A DNA stretch of 34,885 nt from Aminobacter ciceronei (GTDB lineage Bacteria; Pseudomonadota; Alphaproteobacteria; Rhizobiales; Rhizobiaceae). Within the stretch, counting starts at the first letter, position 1. Every line of letters starts with the position of its first letter. Of the stretch, positions 7,798 to 17,278 are shown one piece after another. Where the stretch lies: the NCBI RefSeq assembly GCF_014138625.1, contig NZ_JACJHY010000047.1, positions 1-34,885 of the forward strand. Reading direction: 5' to 3'. The position numbers and the translations under genes are program-made. The notes beneath the pieces were generated by a model. That model searched no databases, was not told the origin of the DNA, and saw nothing but the letters and a program-made list of their open reading frames with translations.

Positions 7798-10700
7798 TCA
7801 CTCGGCGGCGTGGGCCATGCGCCGCATCCGGTTCATCATCGAACGCAGGACAGCGGGCTTCAGCGGCTTGTTGAGCACGGCGACATCGAGCTGGTCGGCT
7901 GCGGCGCGGACCTCGTTGGAACGGTCGGCGGTGATCAGCACGGCAGGTGTCGCTTCGCCATAGACCGTGCGCAGCGAGCGAATGACGTCGAGACCGTTTT
8001 CGCCGTCGAGATGATAGTCGGCGAGGATGATTTCCGGTGCCGGTCCGTCGGGCTCGCCGGCGATGAATGCAGCCGTTCCCGAATAGGTGCGCACCTCGCA
8101 GCCCCAGCCTTCAAGCAATAGCCGCATGCCTTCCAGGATGCGGGCGTCGTTGTCGATGCAGACGACCGTCAGGCCGTTCAGCGCGGCCGCGGCCTGGATG
8201 CGCGGCCGGGCAGCCGCCGCCGCTGGCAGTTCCTCGGCAGTGGTGACGGGCAGGATGACCGAGAAGCGGGTGCCCTTGCTCTTGTGCGACTCGATCTGGA
8301 TCTCGAGCTTCAGCACGCGCGCGATGCGGTCGACGATCGACAGGCCGAGCCCGAGGCCCTGGGCTTCGCGCATTCCGTCGTCGAGGCGGGTAAATTCGTG
8401 GAACACGGTGCCGAGCTTGTCTGAGGCGATGCCGATGCCGCTGTCTATGACCTGGATTTCGGCAAGCTCGCCGCGCCGCCTGACGCCAACGACGACGCGG
8501 CCGGTGCGGGTGTATTTGATGGCGTTGGAGACGAGGTTCTGAATCAGCCGGCGCAGCAGGTTGCGGTCGGTGTTGACGGTGAGCGTCGACGGCACGATCA
8601 CCAGTTCGAGATCCTTGGCGCGGGCCATGGGCAGGAAGTCGGTGCCGATCTGGCGCAACAGCCCATCGAGGCGAAAAACGGTTTCCGCAGGCTTCATCGC
8701 ACCCGCATCGAGGCGCGATATGTCGAGCACGGCACCGAGGATGGTCTCGACGGATTCGAGCGAGGATTCGATGTTGCGCGCAGCGATGCCGGCATTGCCC
8801 TTGCCGGCCTTCTCGATCAGCGACGAGCAGTAGAGGCGGGCGGCGTTGAGCGGCTGCAGGATGTCGTGTCCGGCAGCCGCGAGGAAGCGCGTCTTGCCGA
8901 GATTGGCCTCCTCGGCCAGCATCTGCGCCTGGGCGAGTTCCTCGTTGACGCGGGTAAGCTCGGCGGTGCGGCTCTTGACGCGCTGCTCCAAAGACTCGTT
9001 GGCGCGCTTGAGCGCGAGGTCGGCGGCGACGCGCGCGGAGATATCGGTATAGGTCGCGACGATGCCGCCGTCGGGCATCGGGTTGGAGCTCATTTCGATG
9101 ATCCGGCCGCTGGTGGTCAGTTCGATCTGCCAGGGGCCGCCGAAGCTGGTCAGCCTGTCGAGCGTTCTGAGCCGCGACGTCGGCGGGATGTCGCCGCGGG
9201 CGACAAGATAGGCAAGGATGCGGTCGATCGAGACGCCGACCTGGCCCATCTCGTCGGGCAGGTCGAACAGCGAGCGGTACTGACGGTTCCAGCAGATCAG
9301 GCGGAAATCCTGGTCGAAGACGGTGATGCCCTGTTCCATCTGGTCGAGCGCGATCTGCAATAGGTCGCGGTTGTGCTGCAGCGCCTCGGTGGCGTCGTTG
9401 AGCAGGCGGAACGTGTCCTTGGCCGAGTTGTCGCCGCGCTTGAACAGCAGGGACAGGATCAGCCGCGCCGACGAGGAGCCAACGGCACTTGCCATCAGTT
9501 GCTCGGAGAAGCGGATGACGTCCATGCCGGCGGGGTCGTTGCCATTCAGCTTGCTGCCGCTGTCGCGCTCAAAACTCTGGAAAGAACGTTCGGTGCGCTC
9601 GACGCCGAGATATCTGGAGATGGTGTCCTTGAGGTCGTTGACGGTGATCGCCGTGCGGAAGCGGCGCAGCGACGGCATCGGGCTCGAGTCGCGCGGCACG
9701 AAGATCGAGGCCTGGATACGCTCGAGCGGCACCGAGGCGCGCGACAGCGAGCCGAGGACGAGGAACAGCGTGTTGATCGCCAGGCTCCACAGCACGCCGT
9801 GGTTCAGCGGTTCGGCCGAGGTGCCGAACAGCGCCTGCGGCCTGAGTGCCTCGATGCCGAACAGGCCCTCGGAGAGGATCGCCGTATCCGGCGAAGCGAG
9901 CGTCGGCAACAGCAGCGTGTAACACCAGACAGCGATGCCTGCGGCCATGCCGAGCGCTGCGCCCCTTGCATTGGCGCGGCGCCAGATCAGGCCGCCGATG
10001 AAGGAGGGCGCGAACTGCGCGATCGCCGCGAACGACATCAGGCCGATCGAGGCGAGGCGCGTGTTGGTGGTGCTCTCGCGATAGTAAAGGAAGGCGACGA
10101 ACAGGATGATGAAGATCGAGGCGCGGCGGATGTTGAGGATGATCGCCGACCAGTCCTCGGTGTCGCCGGCCTTCAATTTGACCAGCCGGCGCACGAAGAT
10201 CGGAATGACGAGATCGTTGGAGATCATGATCGACAGCGCCACGCTTTCGACGATGACCATGGCGGTTGCCGCCGAGAGGCCGCCGATGAAGGCGACCATG
10301 GCGAGGAAGTCGTGGCCTTTGAACAATGGCAGCGACAGGACGTAGAGGTCACCTGTGGTGGCCGTGCCGACCACGGCCAGACCGGCAAAGGCTATCGGCA
10401 GCACGAACAGATTGATTGCCACGAGATAGGCGGGGAAGACCCATGTCGCCTTGCGCAGCTCGTCTTCGCTGCGGTTCTCGACGATCATCACGTAGAACTG
10501 CCTCGGCAGCATCACGATGGCAAAGCCGCTTATGCAGGTGACCACCAGCCAAGTGCCGAGCGAGGTGCCATAGCTCATGGCATCACCGACCTGTTCGGTG
10601 GCGCCGAAGCTGTTCAGCATGTCGCCAGGGCCGTCGAACAGCGCAAAGGTGACGAACAGGCCGACGGCGAGGAAGGCGACGAGCTTGACGATCGACTCGA

Positions 10701-11292
10701 CCGCGACCGCCAGCACCAGCCCGTTCTGGTGTTCGGTGGCGTCGGCATGGCGGGTACCGAACAGGGTGGCAAACAGTGCCAAGAGCAGCGCCACGATCAG
10801 CGAGATGTCGCTGACGAAGGGATCGAAGGATGGCGGTGAGCCGGTGTAGTGCTCGACCATCAGACTGACCGAGCCCGATATCGCCTTGAGCTGGAGCGCG
10901 ATGTAGGGGATGGCGCCGACCGTGGCGATCAGGGTGGCGATCGAGGCGACGGAAAAGCTCTTGCCGTAGCGCGCGCCGAGGAAGTCGGCGATCGAGGTGA
11001 TCTTCTCGGCCTTGGCCAGCTTGATGATGCGGCTGAGCAGCGGGAAGCCGAACATGAAGACCAGCACCGGGCCGACATAGATGGCGAGGAATTCGAGCCC
11101 GCGCTCGGAAGCCAGACCGACCGAGCCGAAGAAGGTCCAGGACGTGCAGTAGATGGCGAGGCTGAGCGCGTAGATGAACGGCCGCGGCCGGCCCGGACCC
11201 CAGTTCGCGGCGCGGCGGTCGCCGATGCTCGCAATGGCGAACAACAGCGTGACATAGGCGACGGCGATGAGGACGACGGCCAAGCCCTGCAC
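7798..11292 (-). CDS. Solute-symporter-like hybrid sensor histidine kinase
   Basis: An 1164-residue membrane sensor joining a transporter-like module to a phosphorelay. Residues 1 to about 500 form a sodium:solute symporter (PutP/SSS) domain with about 12 helices and SSS-like segments (SLAIYCTSWTFFGSVGLAS, GGLSAATAMVIVESVALSIM). A PAS domain follows (GITVFDQDFRLICWNRQYRSLFDLP), then a coiled coil (RVNEELAQAQMLAEEAN), the HisKA box with His809 in RFLAAAGHDILQPLNAA, an ATPase domain (NLVSNAIKYTRTG; DSGIGI; GLGLGLSIVDRIA), and a C-terminal receiver with Asp1092 in ILADYHLDGENG. The start is a GTG. It resembles CbrA-type kinases that link nutrient transport or availability to carbon and nitrogen control. 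The nearby LuxR-type regulator is the likely output. Whether the symporter domain still transports is unknown. Confidence 0.93.
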   Translation of the reverse strand: MQGLAVVLIAVAYVTLLFAIASIGDRRAANWGPGRPRPFIYALSLAIYCTSWTFFGSVGLASERGLEFLAIYVGPVLVFMFGFPLLSRIIKLAKAEKITSIADFLGARYGKSFSVASIATLIATVGAIPYIALQLKAISGSVSLMVEHYTGSPPSFDPFVSDISLIVALLLALFATLFGTRHADATEHQNGLVLAVAVESIVKLVAFLAVGLFVTFALFDGPGDMLNSFGATEQVGDAMSYGTSLGTWLVVTCISGFAIVMLPRQFYVMIVENRSEDELRKATWVFPAYLVAINLFVLPIAFAGLAVVGTATTGDLYVLSLPLFKGHDFLAMVAFIGGLSAATAMVIVESVALSIMISNDLVIPIFVRRLVKLKAGDTEDWSAIILNIRRASIFIILFVAFLYYRESTTNTRLASIGLMSFAAIAQFAPSFIGGLIWRRANARGAALGMAAGIAVWCYTLLLPTLASPDTAILSEGLFGIEALRPQALFGTSAEPLNHGVLWSLAINTLFLVLGSLSRASVPLERIQASIFVPRDSSPMPSLRRFRTAITVNDLKDTISRYLGVERTERSFQSFERDSGSKLNGNDPAGMDVIRFSEQLMASAVGSSSARLILSLLFKRGDNSAKDTFRLLNDATEALQHNRDLLQIALDQMEQGITVFDQDFRLICWNRQYRSLFDLPDEMGQVGVSIDRILAYLVARGDIPPTSRLRTLDRLTSFGGPWQIELTTSGRIIEMSSNPMPDGGIVATYTDISARVAADLALKRANESLEQRVKSRTAELTRVNEELAQAQMLAEEANLGKTRFLAAAGHDILQPLNAARLYCSSLIEKAGKGNAGIAARNIESSLESVETILGAVLDISRLDAGAMKPAETVFRLDGLLRQIGTDFLPMARAKDLELVIVPSTLTVNTDRNLLRRLIQNLVSNAIKYTRTGRVVVGVRRRGELAEIQVIDSGIGIASDKLGTVFHEFTRLDDGMREAQGLGLGLSIVDRIARVLKLEIQIESHKSKGTRFSVILPVTTAEELPAAAAARPRIQAAAALNGLTVVCIDNDARILEGMRLLLEGWGCEVRTYSGTAAFIAGEPDGPAPEIILADYHLDGENGLDVIRSLRTVYGEATPAVLITADRSNEVRAAADQLDVAVLNKPLKPAVLRSMMNRMRRMAHAAE

Positions 11293-11507
11293 TCTAGCTT
11301 CTCACTCCCACGCAAATGTCTGTTTCCCGTGTGCTGAGGCAATCACAGCCGCGAAGACAAGTCCATTATCCTTGTCTCCTAGACCGGCCGTGTCGGTGCT
11401 TGCAGGGGCGGGGTTTTGCAACCGACGGTTTTTGCTATGGTGACAACGTGCGGCGACGGTTGGCGGGGAACGATTCGCCTTTCTGCAGATCGTGAACGGA
11501 GGGTTCA

Positions 11508-11927
11508 ATGCTAAAGGAATTCCAGGAGTTTATTGCCAAGGGCAATGTGATGGACCTGGCCGTCGGTGTCATTATCGGCGGCGCCTTCGGGCTTATCGTG
11601 TCATCGTTGGTTGCCGATATCATCATGCCGATAATCGGCATGGCAGGCAGCGCGGATTTCTCGAACTACTTCCTCCCGCTTTCTGATGCGGTCACCGCGA
11701 CGTCGCTGGAAGAAGCGAAAAAACAGGGGCCGGTTTTCGCCTATGGTAACTTCCTCACCGTTGTCATCAATTTCCTGATCCTTGCCTGGATCATCTTCCT
11801 GATGGTCAAGGGCGTGAACACCATGCGCAAGCGTCTGGAGAAGCAGAAGGCAGCCGAACCGGCAGCGCCACCGCCTGCCGATGTCGCGCTGCTGACCGAA
11901 ATCCGCGACCTGCTCGCCAAGAAATAG
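11508..11927 (+). CDS. mscL: Large-conductance mechanosensitive channel
   Basis: Forms a homopentameric inner-membrane pore that opens under membrane tension and releases solutes during osmotic downshock. The N-terminus [20 protein letters not shown] and the pore helix [22 protein letters not shown] are diagnostic. The second helix is [21 protein letters not shown], followed by a charged cytoplasmic helix ending [12 protein letters not shown]. The length of 139 residues is standard. GGAGGG lies just upstream of the ATG. A good intrinsic terminator follows at 11949-11983, so it is probably transcribed alone. Confidence 0.97.
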   Translation: MLKEFQEFIAKGNVMDLAVGVIIGGAFGLIVSSLVADIIMPIIGMAGSADFSNYFLPLSDAVTATSLEEAKKQGPVFAYGNFLTVVINFLILAWIIFLMVKGVNTMRKRLEKQKAAEPAAPPPADVALLTEIRDLLAKK

Positions 11928-11948
11928 CCGGCTGAGCCTGGCATCGCG

Positions 11949-11983
11949 AAAACCCCCGGCTGGCTGGACCACCGGGGTTTTTT
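11949..11983 (+). terminator. Rho-independent terminator after mscL
   Basis: The arms AAAACCCCCGG and CCGGGGTTTTTT flank a loop of about 11 bases and end in a run of six T residues, 22 bases after the mscL stop codon. The A-run on the 5' side means it could also work in the other direction, but no leftward gene enters it. Confidence 0.85.
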
Positions 11984-12042
11984 CGTCTCTGCCGGCACGA
12001 TAGGACTAGGTCCAAGCAGCAAATGTCCAGCCTGGGGTGACC

Positions 12043-13209
12043 ATGAGCCTTCTCGACGCCGTTCGCATTGAGGCCCGCAACGCGCCGATGAGCGGTATCG
12101 AGGCGGTTGCCAATTACGGGCGCGACCGCACCGGCCTCATCCCGATGTGGTCGGGCGAGAGCGACATGCCGACGCCCGCCTTCATCAGCGACGCCGCGGC
12201 GCGGGGCCTTGCCAATGGCGAGACCTTCTACACCTGGCAGGCCGGCATTCCGGAACTGCGCCAGGCCATCGCACGCTACTACCAGCGCCATTTCGGCAAG
12301 GGCTTCGGCGCCAACGAATTCATCGTCACGATCGGCGGCATGCAGGCGATTACCATGGCGCTGCAAGTGACGGCGGGCGCCGGCGACGAAGCCATTTATC
12401 TGGCGCCGGCATGGCCGAACTTTGCCGGCGCGGCAGGCGTTGCCGGCGTCAGGCCGGTGCCGGTGCTGCTCGACATGACCGACAATGGCTGGAGCTGCGA
12501 CGTCGAGAAGATCGCTGCCGCCATCACGCCGCGCACCAGGGCGATCTTCGTCAACTCGCCGTCCAACCCGACCGGCTGGACCGCCGACCGCGAGACGCTG
12601 CAGGCGATCCTCGACCTGGCGCGCCGGAAGAACCTCTGGATCATTGCCGATGAGATCTATGCGCTGTTCCACTATGATGGCCGCCGTTCGGCGTCGTTCA
12701 TGGACATCATGGATCCGGAGGACAGGATCCTGTTCGTCAACACCTTTTCCAAGAACTGGGCAATGACCGGTTGGCGCGTCGGCTGGCTGAAGACGCATCC
12801 GTCGCTCAGTCGCACCTTCGAGAATCTGGTGCAATATTCGAGCTCCGGCGTGGCGCAGTTCATGCAGCGTGGCGGCATTGCCGCTCTCGACGAGGGCGAT
12901 GCCTTCATCGCCGAGCAGGTCGAACGTGCCCACAAGGCGCGCGACATCGTCTGCAGGATTCTGGGCGAGACAGGCAAGGTGCGTTTCAGCGTGCCGCCGG
13001 GCGCCTTCTACCTGTTCTTTGCCGTCGACGGCATGAAGGATGCCGACGCTGCCGCTTTCGACATTGTCGACAAGGTTGCGGTCGGCGTTGCCCCCGGCAC
13101 CGCGTTCTGCGCCGGCGGCGAGGGGTTCCTGCGTCTGTGCTTCCACCGCCGCCTCGACCAGGTCGAGGAGGCATCGCAGCGGCTGGCCAGATGGATCAGG
13201 GAGCAATAG
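12043..13209 (+). CDS. PLP-dependent class I/II aminotransferase
   Basis: A fold-type I aminotransferase of 388 residues related to aspartate/aromatic aminotransferases. Visible motifs are YTWQAGIPELRQAIARYY near the N-terminus, NSPSNPTGW (cofactor binding), IIADEIYALFHYDG (Asp and Tyr contacting PLP), and TFSKNWAMTGWRVGW with the Schiff-base Lys237. The late arginine for the substrate carboxylate is in FLRLCFHR. The ATG at 12043 is preferred over the in-frame GTG at 12037 because GGGG lies 5 bases upstream. Substrates cannot be told from the sequence. It is monocistronic, between two terminators. Confidence 0.88.
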   Translation: MSLLDAVRIEARNAPMSGIEAVANYGRDRTGLIPMWSGESDMPTPAFISDAAARGLANGETFYTWQAGIPELRQAIARYYQRHFGKGFGANEFIVTIGGMQAITMALQVTAGAGDEAIYLAPAWPNFAGAAGVAGVRPVPVLLDMTDNGWSCDVEKIAAAITPRTRAIFVNSPSNPTGWTADRETLQAILDLARRKNLWIIADEIYALFHYDGRRSASFMDIMDPEDRILFVNTFSKNWAMTGWRVGWLKTHPSLSRTFENLVQYSSSGVAQFMQRGGIAALDEGDAFIAEQVERAHKARDIVCRILGETGKVRFSVPPGAFYLFFAVDGMKDADAAAFDIVDKVAVGVAPGTAFCAGGEGFLRLCFHRRLDQVEEASQRLARWIREQ

Positions 13210-13240
13210 CCCGAACGGCGGATCCAAGGCTCAAGATGCA

Positions 13241-13275
13241 GAAAGGCCCGAAACCTGACCGGTTCCGGGCCTTTC
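13241..13275. terminator. Bidirectional terminator, aminotransferase/hemA
   Basis: A long perfect stem, GAAAGGCCCG paired with CGGGCCTTTC, is extended inward by ACC/GGT pairs around a TGACC loop. It sits between convergent genes, with short A and T runs on its outer flanks, so it can stop transcripts from both sides. Confidence 0.8.
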
Positions 13276-13293
13276 GAATGAGATGAGCTGCAA

Positions 13294-14571
13294 TCAGCCG
13301 CCCGACTGCGGCACCAGCAGCGAGACGATGCGCTCGCTCTTGGGAACTTCGGTATGGCCCTCGGTGCGATAGGGAATGCCCAGCGCGTTCCAGGTCTCGA
13401 CGAGTGCTGCCTTGAGTTCGGCGATCAGCGCGTCGCTGTGGAACGGCGTCGGCGTCACGCGCAGCCGCTCGGTGCCGCGTGGCACGGTCGGGTAGTTGAT
13501 CGGCTGGATGTAGATGCCGTGGACGCCGAGCAGGCGGTCGCTGGCCATCTTACACAGCTCAGGATCGCCGACCAGGATCGGCACGATGTGCGTTGCCGAC
13601 TCCATGACAGGCAGGCCGGCGTCCGCCAGTACCTGTTTGGTGTGCGTCGCCTGGCGCTGCTGGGCGTCGCGCTCGGCTTGCGAGGTCTTCAGGTGGCGGA
13701 TCGACGCCGTCGCTGCTGCTGCGATCGATGGCGGCAGGGCGGTGGTGAAGATGAAGCCGGGTGCATAGGAGCGTACGGCGTCGATGACGCTGCGCGTGCC
13801 GGTGATGTAGCCGCCGAGCGTGCCGAAAGCCTTGGCCAGCGTGCCTTCGATGATGTCGATGCGGTGGGCGAGGCCCTCGCGCTCGGTGATGCCGCCGCCG
13901 CGGCCGCCATACATGCCAACCGCATGAACCTCGTCGATATAGGTCATGGCGTTGTATTTCTCGGCGAGGTCGGCGATCTCGGCGATGGGGGCGATGTCGC
14001 CGTCCATCGAATAGACGCTCTCGAACACGATCAGCTTGGCGCGCTCACGGCCGGCGGCCTGCAGCAGGCTTTCGAGATGGGCGACGTCGTTGTGGCGGAA
14101 CACCTTCTTCTCGGCGCCCGAGCGGCGCACGCCCTCGATCATCGAGGCGTGGTTGAGCTCGTCGGACAGGATCAGGCAGTTCGGCAGAAGCCGGCCGATG
14201 GTCGAGATGGCAGCTTCATTGGAGACGAAGCCGGAGGTGAAGACGAGGCCGGCTTCCTTGCCGTGCAGGTCGGCGAGCTCATGCTCAAGCTCGACAAGCG
14301 GATGGTTGTTGCCGGAAATGTTGCGCGTGCCGCCGGCACCGGTGCCCATGTTGCCGGCCGCCTGCTGCATGGCAGCGACCACGTCGGGGTGCTGGCCCAT
14401 GCCGAGATAGTCGTTCGAGCACCAGACGGTGATTTCCTCGGCTTTGCCGTTGGCACGCCAGATGGCGCGCGGAAACTTGCCGACGATGCGCTCGAGATCG
14501 GCAAACACGCGATAACGGCGCTCGGCGTGGACCTGGTCGATCGCTTCTTCGAGAAACCGCTGGTAGTTCAT
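13294..14571 (-). CDS. hemA: 5-aminolevulinate synthase
   Basis: Condenses glycine with succinyl-CoA to 5-aminolevulinate, the first step of haem synthesis in alphaproteobacteria (C4 or Shemin pathway), using PLP. Recognisable segments are [68 protein letters not shown], and the PLP lysine region [15 protein letters not shown]. At 425 residues from the ATG at 14571 it matches rhizobial HemA; an upstream in-frame TTG at 14592 adds only seven residues. It is divergent from galE, and a perfect FNR/FixK box lies 124 bases upstream, consistent with oxygen control of haem supply. Confidence 0.97.
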   Translation of the reverse strand: MNYQRFLEEAIDQVHAERRYRVFADLERIVGKFPRAIWRANGKAEEITVWCSNDYLGMGQHPDVVAAMQQAAGNMGTGAGGTRNISGNNHPLVELEHELADLHGKEAGLVFTSGFVSNEAAISTIGRLLPNCLILSDELNHASMIEGVRRSGAEKKVFRHNDVAHLESLLQAAGRERAKLIVFESVYSMDGDIAPIAEIADLAEKYNAMTYIDEVHAVGMYGGRGGGITEREGLAHRIDIIEGTLAKAFGTLGGYITGTRSVIDAVRSYAPGFIFTTALPPSIAAAATASIRHLKTSQAERDAQQRQATHTKQVLADAGLPVMESATHIVPILVGDPELCKMASDRLLGVHGIYIQPINYPTVPRGTERLRVTPTPFHSDALIAELKAALVETWNALGIPYRTEGHTEVPKSERIVSLLVPQSGG

Positions 14572-14694
14572 ATGGACGTCCCAATTTTTCAACCATGAGC
14601 ATAATCAACGGTCGGTTCGGCGTCCATCGACCGTTTCTGGTCAAAATGCCACGCCCTCGACGTCCCAAACGACCACGGAACGCCGAAAAGTCCC

Positions 14695-14708
14695 TTGATG
14701 TGGATCAA
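14695..14708. promoter_or_regulatory. FNR/FixK-type binding site
   Basis: TTGAT-GTGG-ATCAA is an exact match to the dyad recognised by the FNR/FixK/FnrL family of low-oxygen regulators. It lies in the 248-base divergent spacer, 124 bases from the hemA start and 112 bases from the galE start. Control of hemA by FNR-type proteins is known in related alphaproteobacteria, so hemA is the likelier target. Confidence 0.7.
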
Positions 14709-14819
14709 ATTCCACTGCGACCGAATGGTCAACGTGATCTCGCCGCGAAAGTCCTATCTCGCATTTGCCGGTATTGTCGGGCTACACAGAGCGCGACGGA
14801 TGCGATGCGGAGTGTTGTC

Positions 14820-15815
14820 ATGGCGGTATTGGTAACGGGCGGTGCCGGCTACATCGGCAGCCACATGGTCTGGGAGCTGCTCGATGCGGGCGAGAAGGTC
14901 GTCGTGCTCGACCGGCTGTCGACAGGTTTTGACTGGGCGGTGGCGCCCGAGGCCACGCTGGTCAGGGGCGACGTCGCCGACAACGATCTCGTCGGTCAGT
15001 TGATCCGCGAGCATGGCGTCGACGCCATTGTCCATTTTGCAGGCTCCATCGTCGTGCCGGAATCGGTGTCCGATCCGCTCGGCTATTACGAGAACAACAC
15101 CTGCAAGACGCGCAGCCTGATCGAGACGGCGGTGCGCGAAGGGGTGAAGCATTTCATCTTCTCCTCGACCGCTGCCGTTTATGGCGCCGCTGGCATGGAG
15201 CCGGTGGTCGAGGACGCCCGACTTGCGCCGGAATCGCCTTACGGCCTGTCCAAGCTGATGAGCGAATGGATGCTGCGCGATGCGTCGGCGGCCCACCCAC
15301 TGACCTACACGGCGCTGCGCTATTTCAACGTCGCCGGCGCCGATCCCAAGGGTCGTACCGGCCAGTCGACCAAGGGTGCGACGCATCTGATCAAGGTCGC
15401 CTGCGAAACCGCACTCGGCAAGCGCGGCTCGATGCAGGTGTTCGGCGAAGACTATGCGACCCCTGACGGCACCTGCGTGCGCGACTACATCCATGTTTCC
15501 GACCTCGCCGCCGCGCACCGCCTGGCGCTCGCGCGCTTGCGCGCAGGTGGCGGCAACCTCGTCGCCAACTGTGGCTACGGCCACGGCTATTCGGTGCTCG
15601 AAGTGATCGACAGCGTGCGCCGCGTCCATGGCGCCGACTTCGCCGTCGAGATGGCTGTCCGCCGCCCGGGCGATGCGGCCTCTGTCGTTGCCAATTCGGA
15701 TCTGGCGCGCGGCGAACTCGGCTGGGCGCCAAAGCATGACGATCTCGATGCGATCGTCGGCGACGCGCTGAACTGGGAACGGCTGCTCAGCCGCAAGAAC
15801 TCTTCCGTTATATAA
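14820..15815 (+). CDS. galE: UDP-glucose 4-epimerase
   Basis: Interconverts UDP-glucose and UDP-galactose for galactose use and for envelope or exopolysaccharide synthesis. It is a short-chain dehydrogenase-type Rossmann protein: VTGGAGYIGSHMVWELL binds NAD, SSTAAVYG supplies the catalytic serine/threonine region, and Tyr141-x-x-x-Lys145 (YGLSK) is the catalytic pair. LRYFNVAGADPKGRTGQ and RDYIHVSDLAAAH are typical GalE segments. The ATG at 14820 has GGAG at 14809-14812, 7 bases upstream; the ATG at 14805 lacks one. The length of 331 residues fits the family. No sugar operon surrounds it. Confidence 0.93.
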   Translation: MAVLVTGGAGYIGSHMVWELLDAGEKVVVLDRLSTGFDWAVAPEATLVRGDVADNDLVGQLIREHGVDAIVHFAGSIVVPESVSDPLGYYENNTCKTRSLIETAVREGVKHFIFSSTAAVYGAAGMEPVVEDARLAPESPYGLSKLMSEWMLRDASAAHPLTYTALRYFNVAGADPKGRTGQSTKGATHLIKVACETALGKRGSMQVFGEDYATPDGTCVRDYIHVSDLAAAHRLALARLRAGGGNLVANCGYGHGYSVLEVIDSVRRVHGADFAVEMAVRRPGDAASVVANSDLARGELGWAPKHDDLDAIVGDALNWERLLSRKNSSVI

Positions 15816-16024
15816 GCTGCAGGTGGTGGATATCCGCCGCCCCGTCTCGATAATTGCAGCGCCAGGCGTTATGGGTGGCAAAGGGGCCTGGCCCCGCACG
15901 GTGAAGGGTTCCCGCCAGAGCCTGGTGCATCGGCCAATCCTCGGCATCGCCGATGCGCAAGAAACAGTTGGAGCGTCCTTTCCGCGTGCCAGGGGCACTG
16001 CACGACGCTCTATGGGGTGGCAGC

Positions 16025-17275
16025 ATGAAGATACTGGTTCTCGGCGCAGGTGTGGTCGGAACGGCAGCAGCCTATTACCTGGCGCGCGACGGCCATGAGG
16101 TCACCGTCGTCGAACGCCATCCGGCGGCGGCACGCGGCACGAGCTACTCCAATGCCGGCCTGGTTTCGCCGGGCGACGCCACCGCCTGGGCCTCGCCGGC
16201 GGCGCTGAAGACCTTCATCCGCTCGCTCTATACCTCCGATCTCGGCATCAAGGTCAGGCTCAGGCTCGACCCCTATTTTTATGCCTGGAGCCTGCGCTTC
16301 CTGCGCCAGTGCACGACGGCGCGGCTGCGCGCCAACAGCGAGGTCAAGCTCCGGCTCGCGCTCTATTCGCGCCAGTGCATCAACGAGATCTCCGACGAAG
16401 CCGGCATCGGCTATGACGACCGGCGCAAGGGCATCCTCTATTTCTTCCGCTCGCAGAAGAGCCTCGACGAAGGCAGCGAGAATTACCGCTTCCTCGCAAA
16501 ACACGGCCTGCCGATCGAGATCGTCGACCGCAATCGCATGGTTGAGCTGGAGCCCGGCCTGGCGGCCGCCAAGGACGGTATTGCGGGCGGCGTCTATTCG
16601 CCTGTGGATCAGACCGGCGACTCCCGCATGTTCGTCGAAAAGCTCGCCGCTTATGCCAGGGAGCGGCTGGGTGTGACGTTCAAGTTCGACACCACTGTCG
16701 AGGGCTTGGTCGTCGAGGGCGATCGCGTCGCTGGGGTGAAGACGCAAGCCGGCGTGCTCACAGCGGATGCGGTGGTCATCGCCATGGGGCCTGAGAGTGG
16801 ATTGCTCGGTCGCCGCCATGGCATCGACCTGCCCGTCTATCCGGTCAAAGGCTACACCGCGACAGTGCCGCTCGATGCTCCCGAAAAGGGACCGACGATG
16901 GGCGGCGCCGATGAGGACAACCTGATCGCCTATTCCAGGCTTGGCGATCGCCTGCGGCTGGCTGCGACCGCCGAGTTCGCCGGCTTCGATCGCAGCTACA
17001 AGCCGAGCGATTTCGCCCGCCTGTTCAAGGCCGGCCAGGAGCTTTTCCCGGGCGCCTTCAATCCGCGCAAGGCCGAGGTCTGGGCCGGTCTCCGGCCAAT
17101 GATGCCGGGCTCGGTGCCAGTCATCGGCCCGGCCCGCTACAAGGGGCTTTATCTCGACACCGGCCACGGCCATGTCGGCTGGACCATGGCCTGCGGCTCC
17201 GGCAAGTTCCTTGCCGACCTCGTGGCCGGCCGCAAGCCCGACATCGATCCACAGGGGCTGGTCTACGGGGGCTGA
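16025..17275 (+). CDS. dadA: D-amino-acid dehydrogenase (DadA-like)
   Basis: An FAD-dependent oxidoreductase that oxidises D-amino acids to 2-oxo acids and ammonia, passing electrons to the respiratory chain at the inner membrane. It begins MKILVLGAGVVGTAAAYYLARDGHEVTVVER, a textbook FAD Rossmann fingerprint ending in Glu. Later conserved parts are TSYSNAGLVSPGD, PVKGYTATVPL, and the C-terminal GLYLDTGHGHVGWTMACGSG. The length is 416 residues, typical of DadA. The start is supported by GGGGTGG at 16014-16020. Only 3 bases separate it from the racemase fusion gene, so the two are surely cotranscribed. This suggests an L-to-D-to-oxo-acid route, possibly for ornithine or another basic amino acid rather than alanine. 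Confidence 0.9.
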   Translation: MKILVLGAGVVGTAAAYYLARDGHEVTVVERHPAAARGTSYSNAGLVSPGDATAWASPAALKTFIRSLYTSDLGIKVRLRLDPYFYAWSLRFLRQCTTARLRANSEVKLRLALYSRQCINEISDEAGIGYDDRRKGILYFFRSQKSLDEGSENYRFLAKHGLPIEIVDRNRMVELEPGLAAAKDGIAGGVYSPVDQTGDSRMFVEKLAAYARERLGVTFKFDTTVEGLVVEGDRVAGVKTQAGVLTADAVVIAMGPESGLLGRRHGIDLPVYPVKGYTATVPLDAPEKGPTMGGADEDNLIAYSRLGDRLRLAATAEFAGFDRSYKPSDFARLFKAGQELFPGAFNPRKAEVWAGLRPMMPGSVPVIGPARYKGLYLDTGHGHVGWTMACGSGKFLADLVAGRKPDIDPQGLVYGG

Positions 17276-17278
17276 GTC

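Noticed and set aside
9373-10839. 488-codon rightward open frame inside the hybrid kinase gene
   Set aside because: Its composition (rich in Asp, Gly, Arg, Glu, Gln repeats) is that of an antisense shadow of a high-GC gene; the opposite strand has clear symporter and kinase motifs.
11806-13227. 473-codon leftward open frame opposite the aminotransferase gene
   Set aside because: It crosses the mscL terminator and the aminotransferase gene, with shadow-type composition.
13294-14592. Longer hemA starting at a TTG at 14592
   Set aside because: It adds only seven residues not found at the N-terminus of rhizobial HemA; the ATG at 14571 gives the family start MNYQRF.
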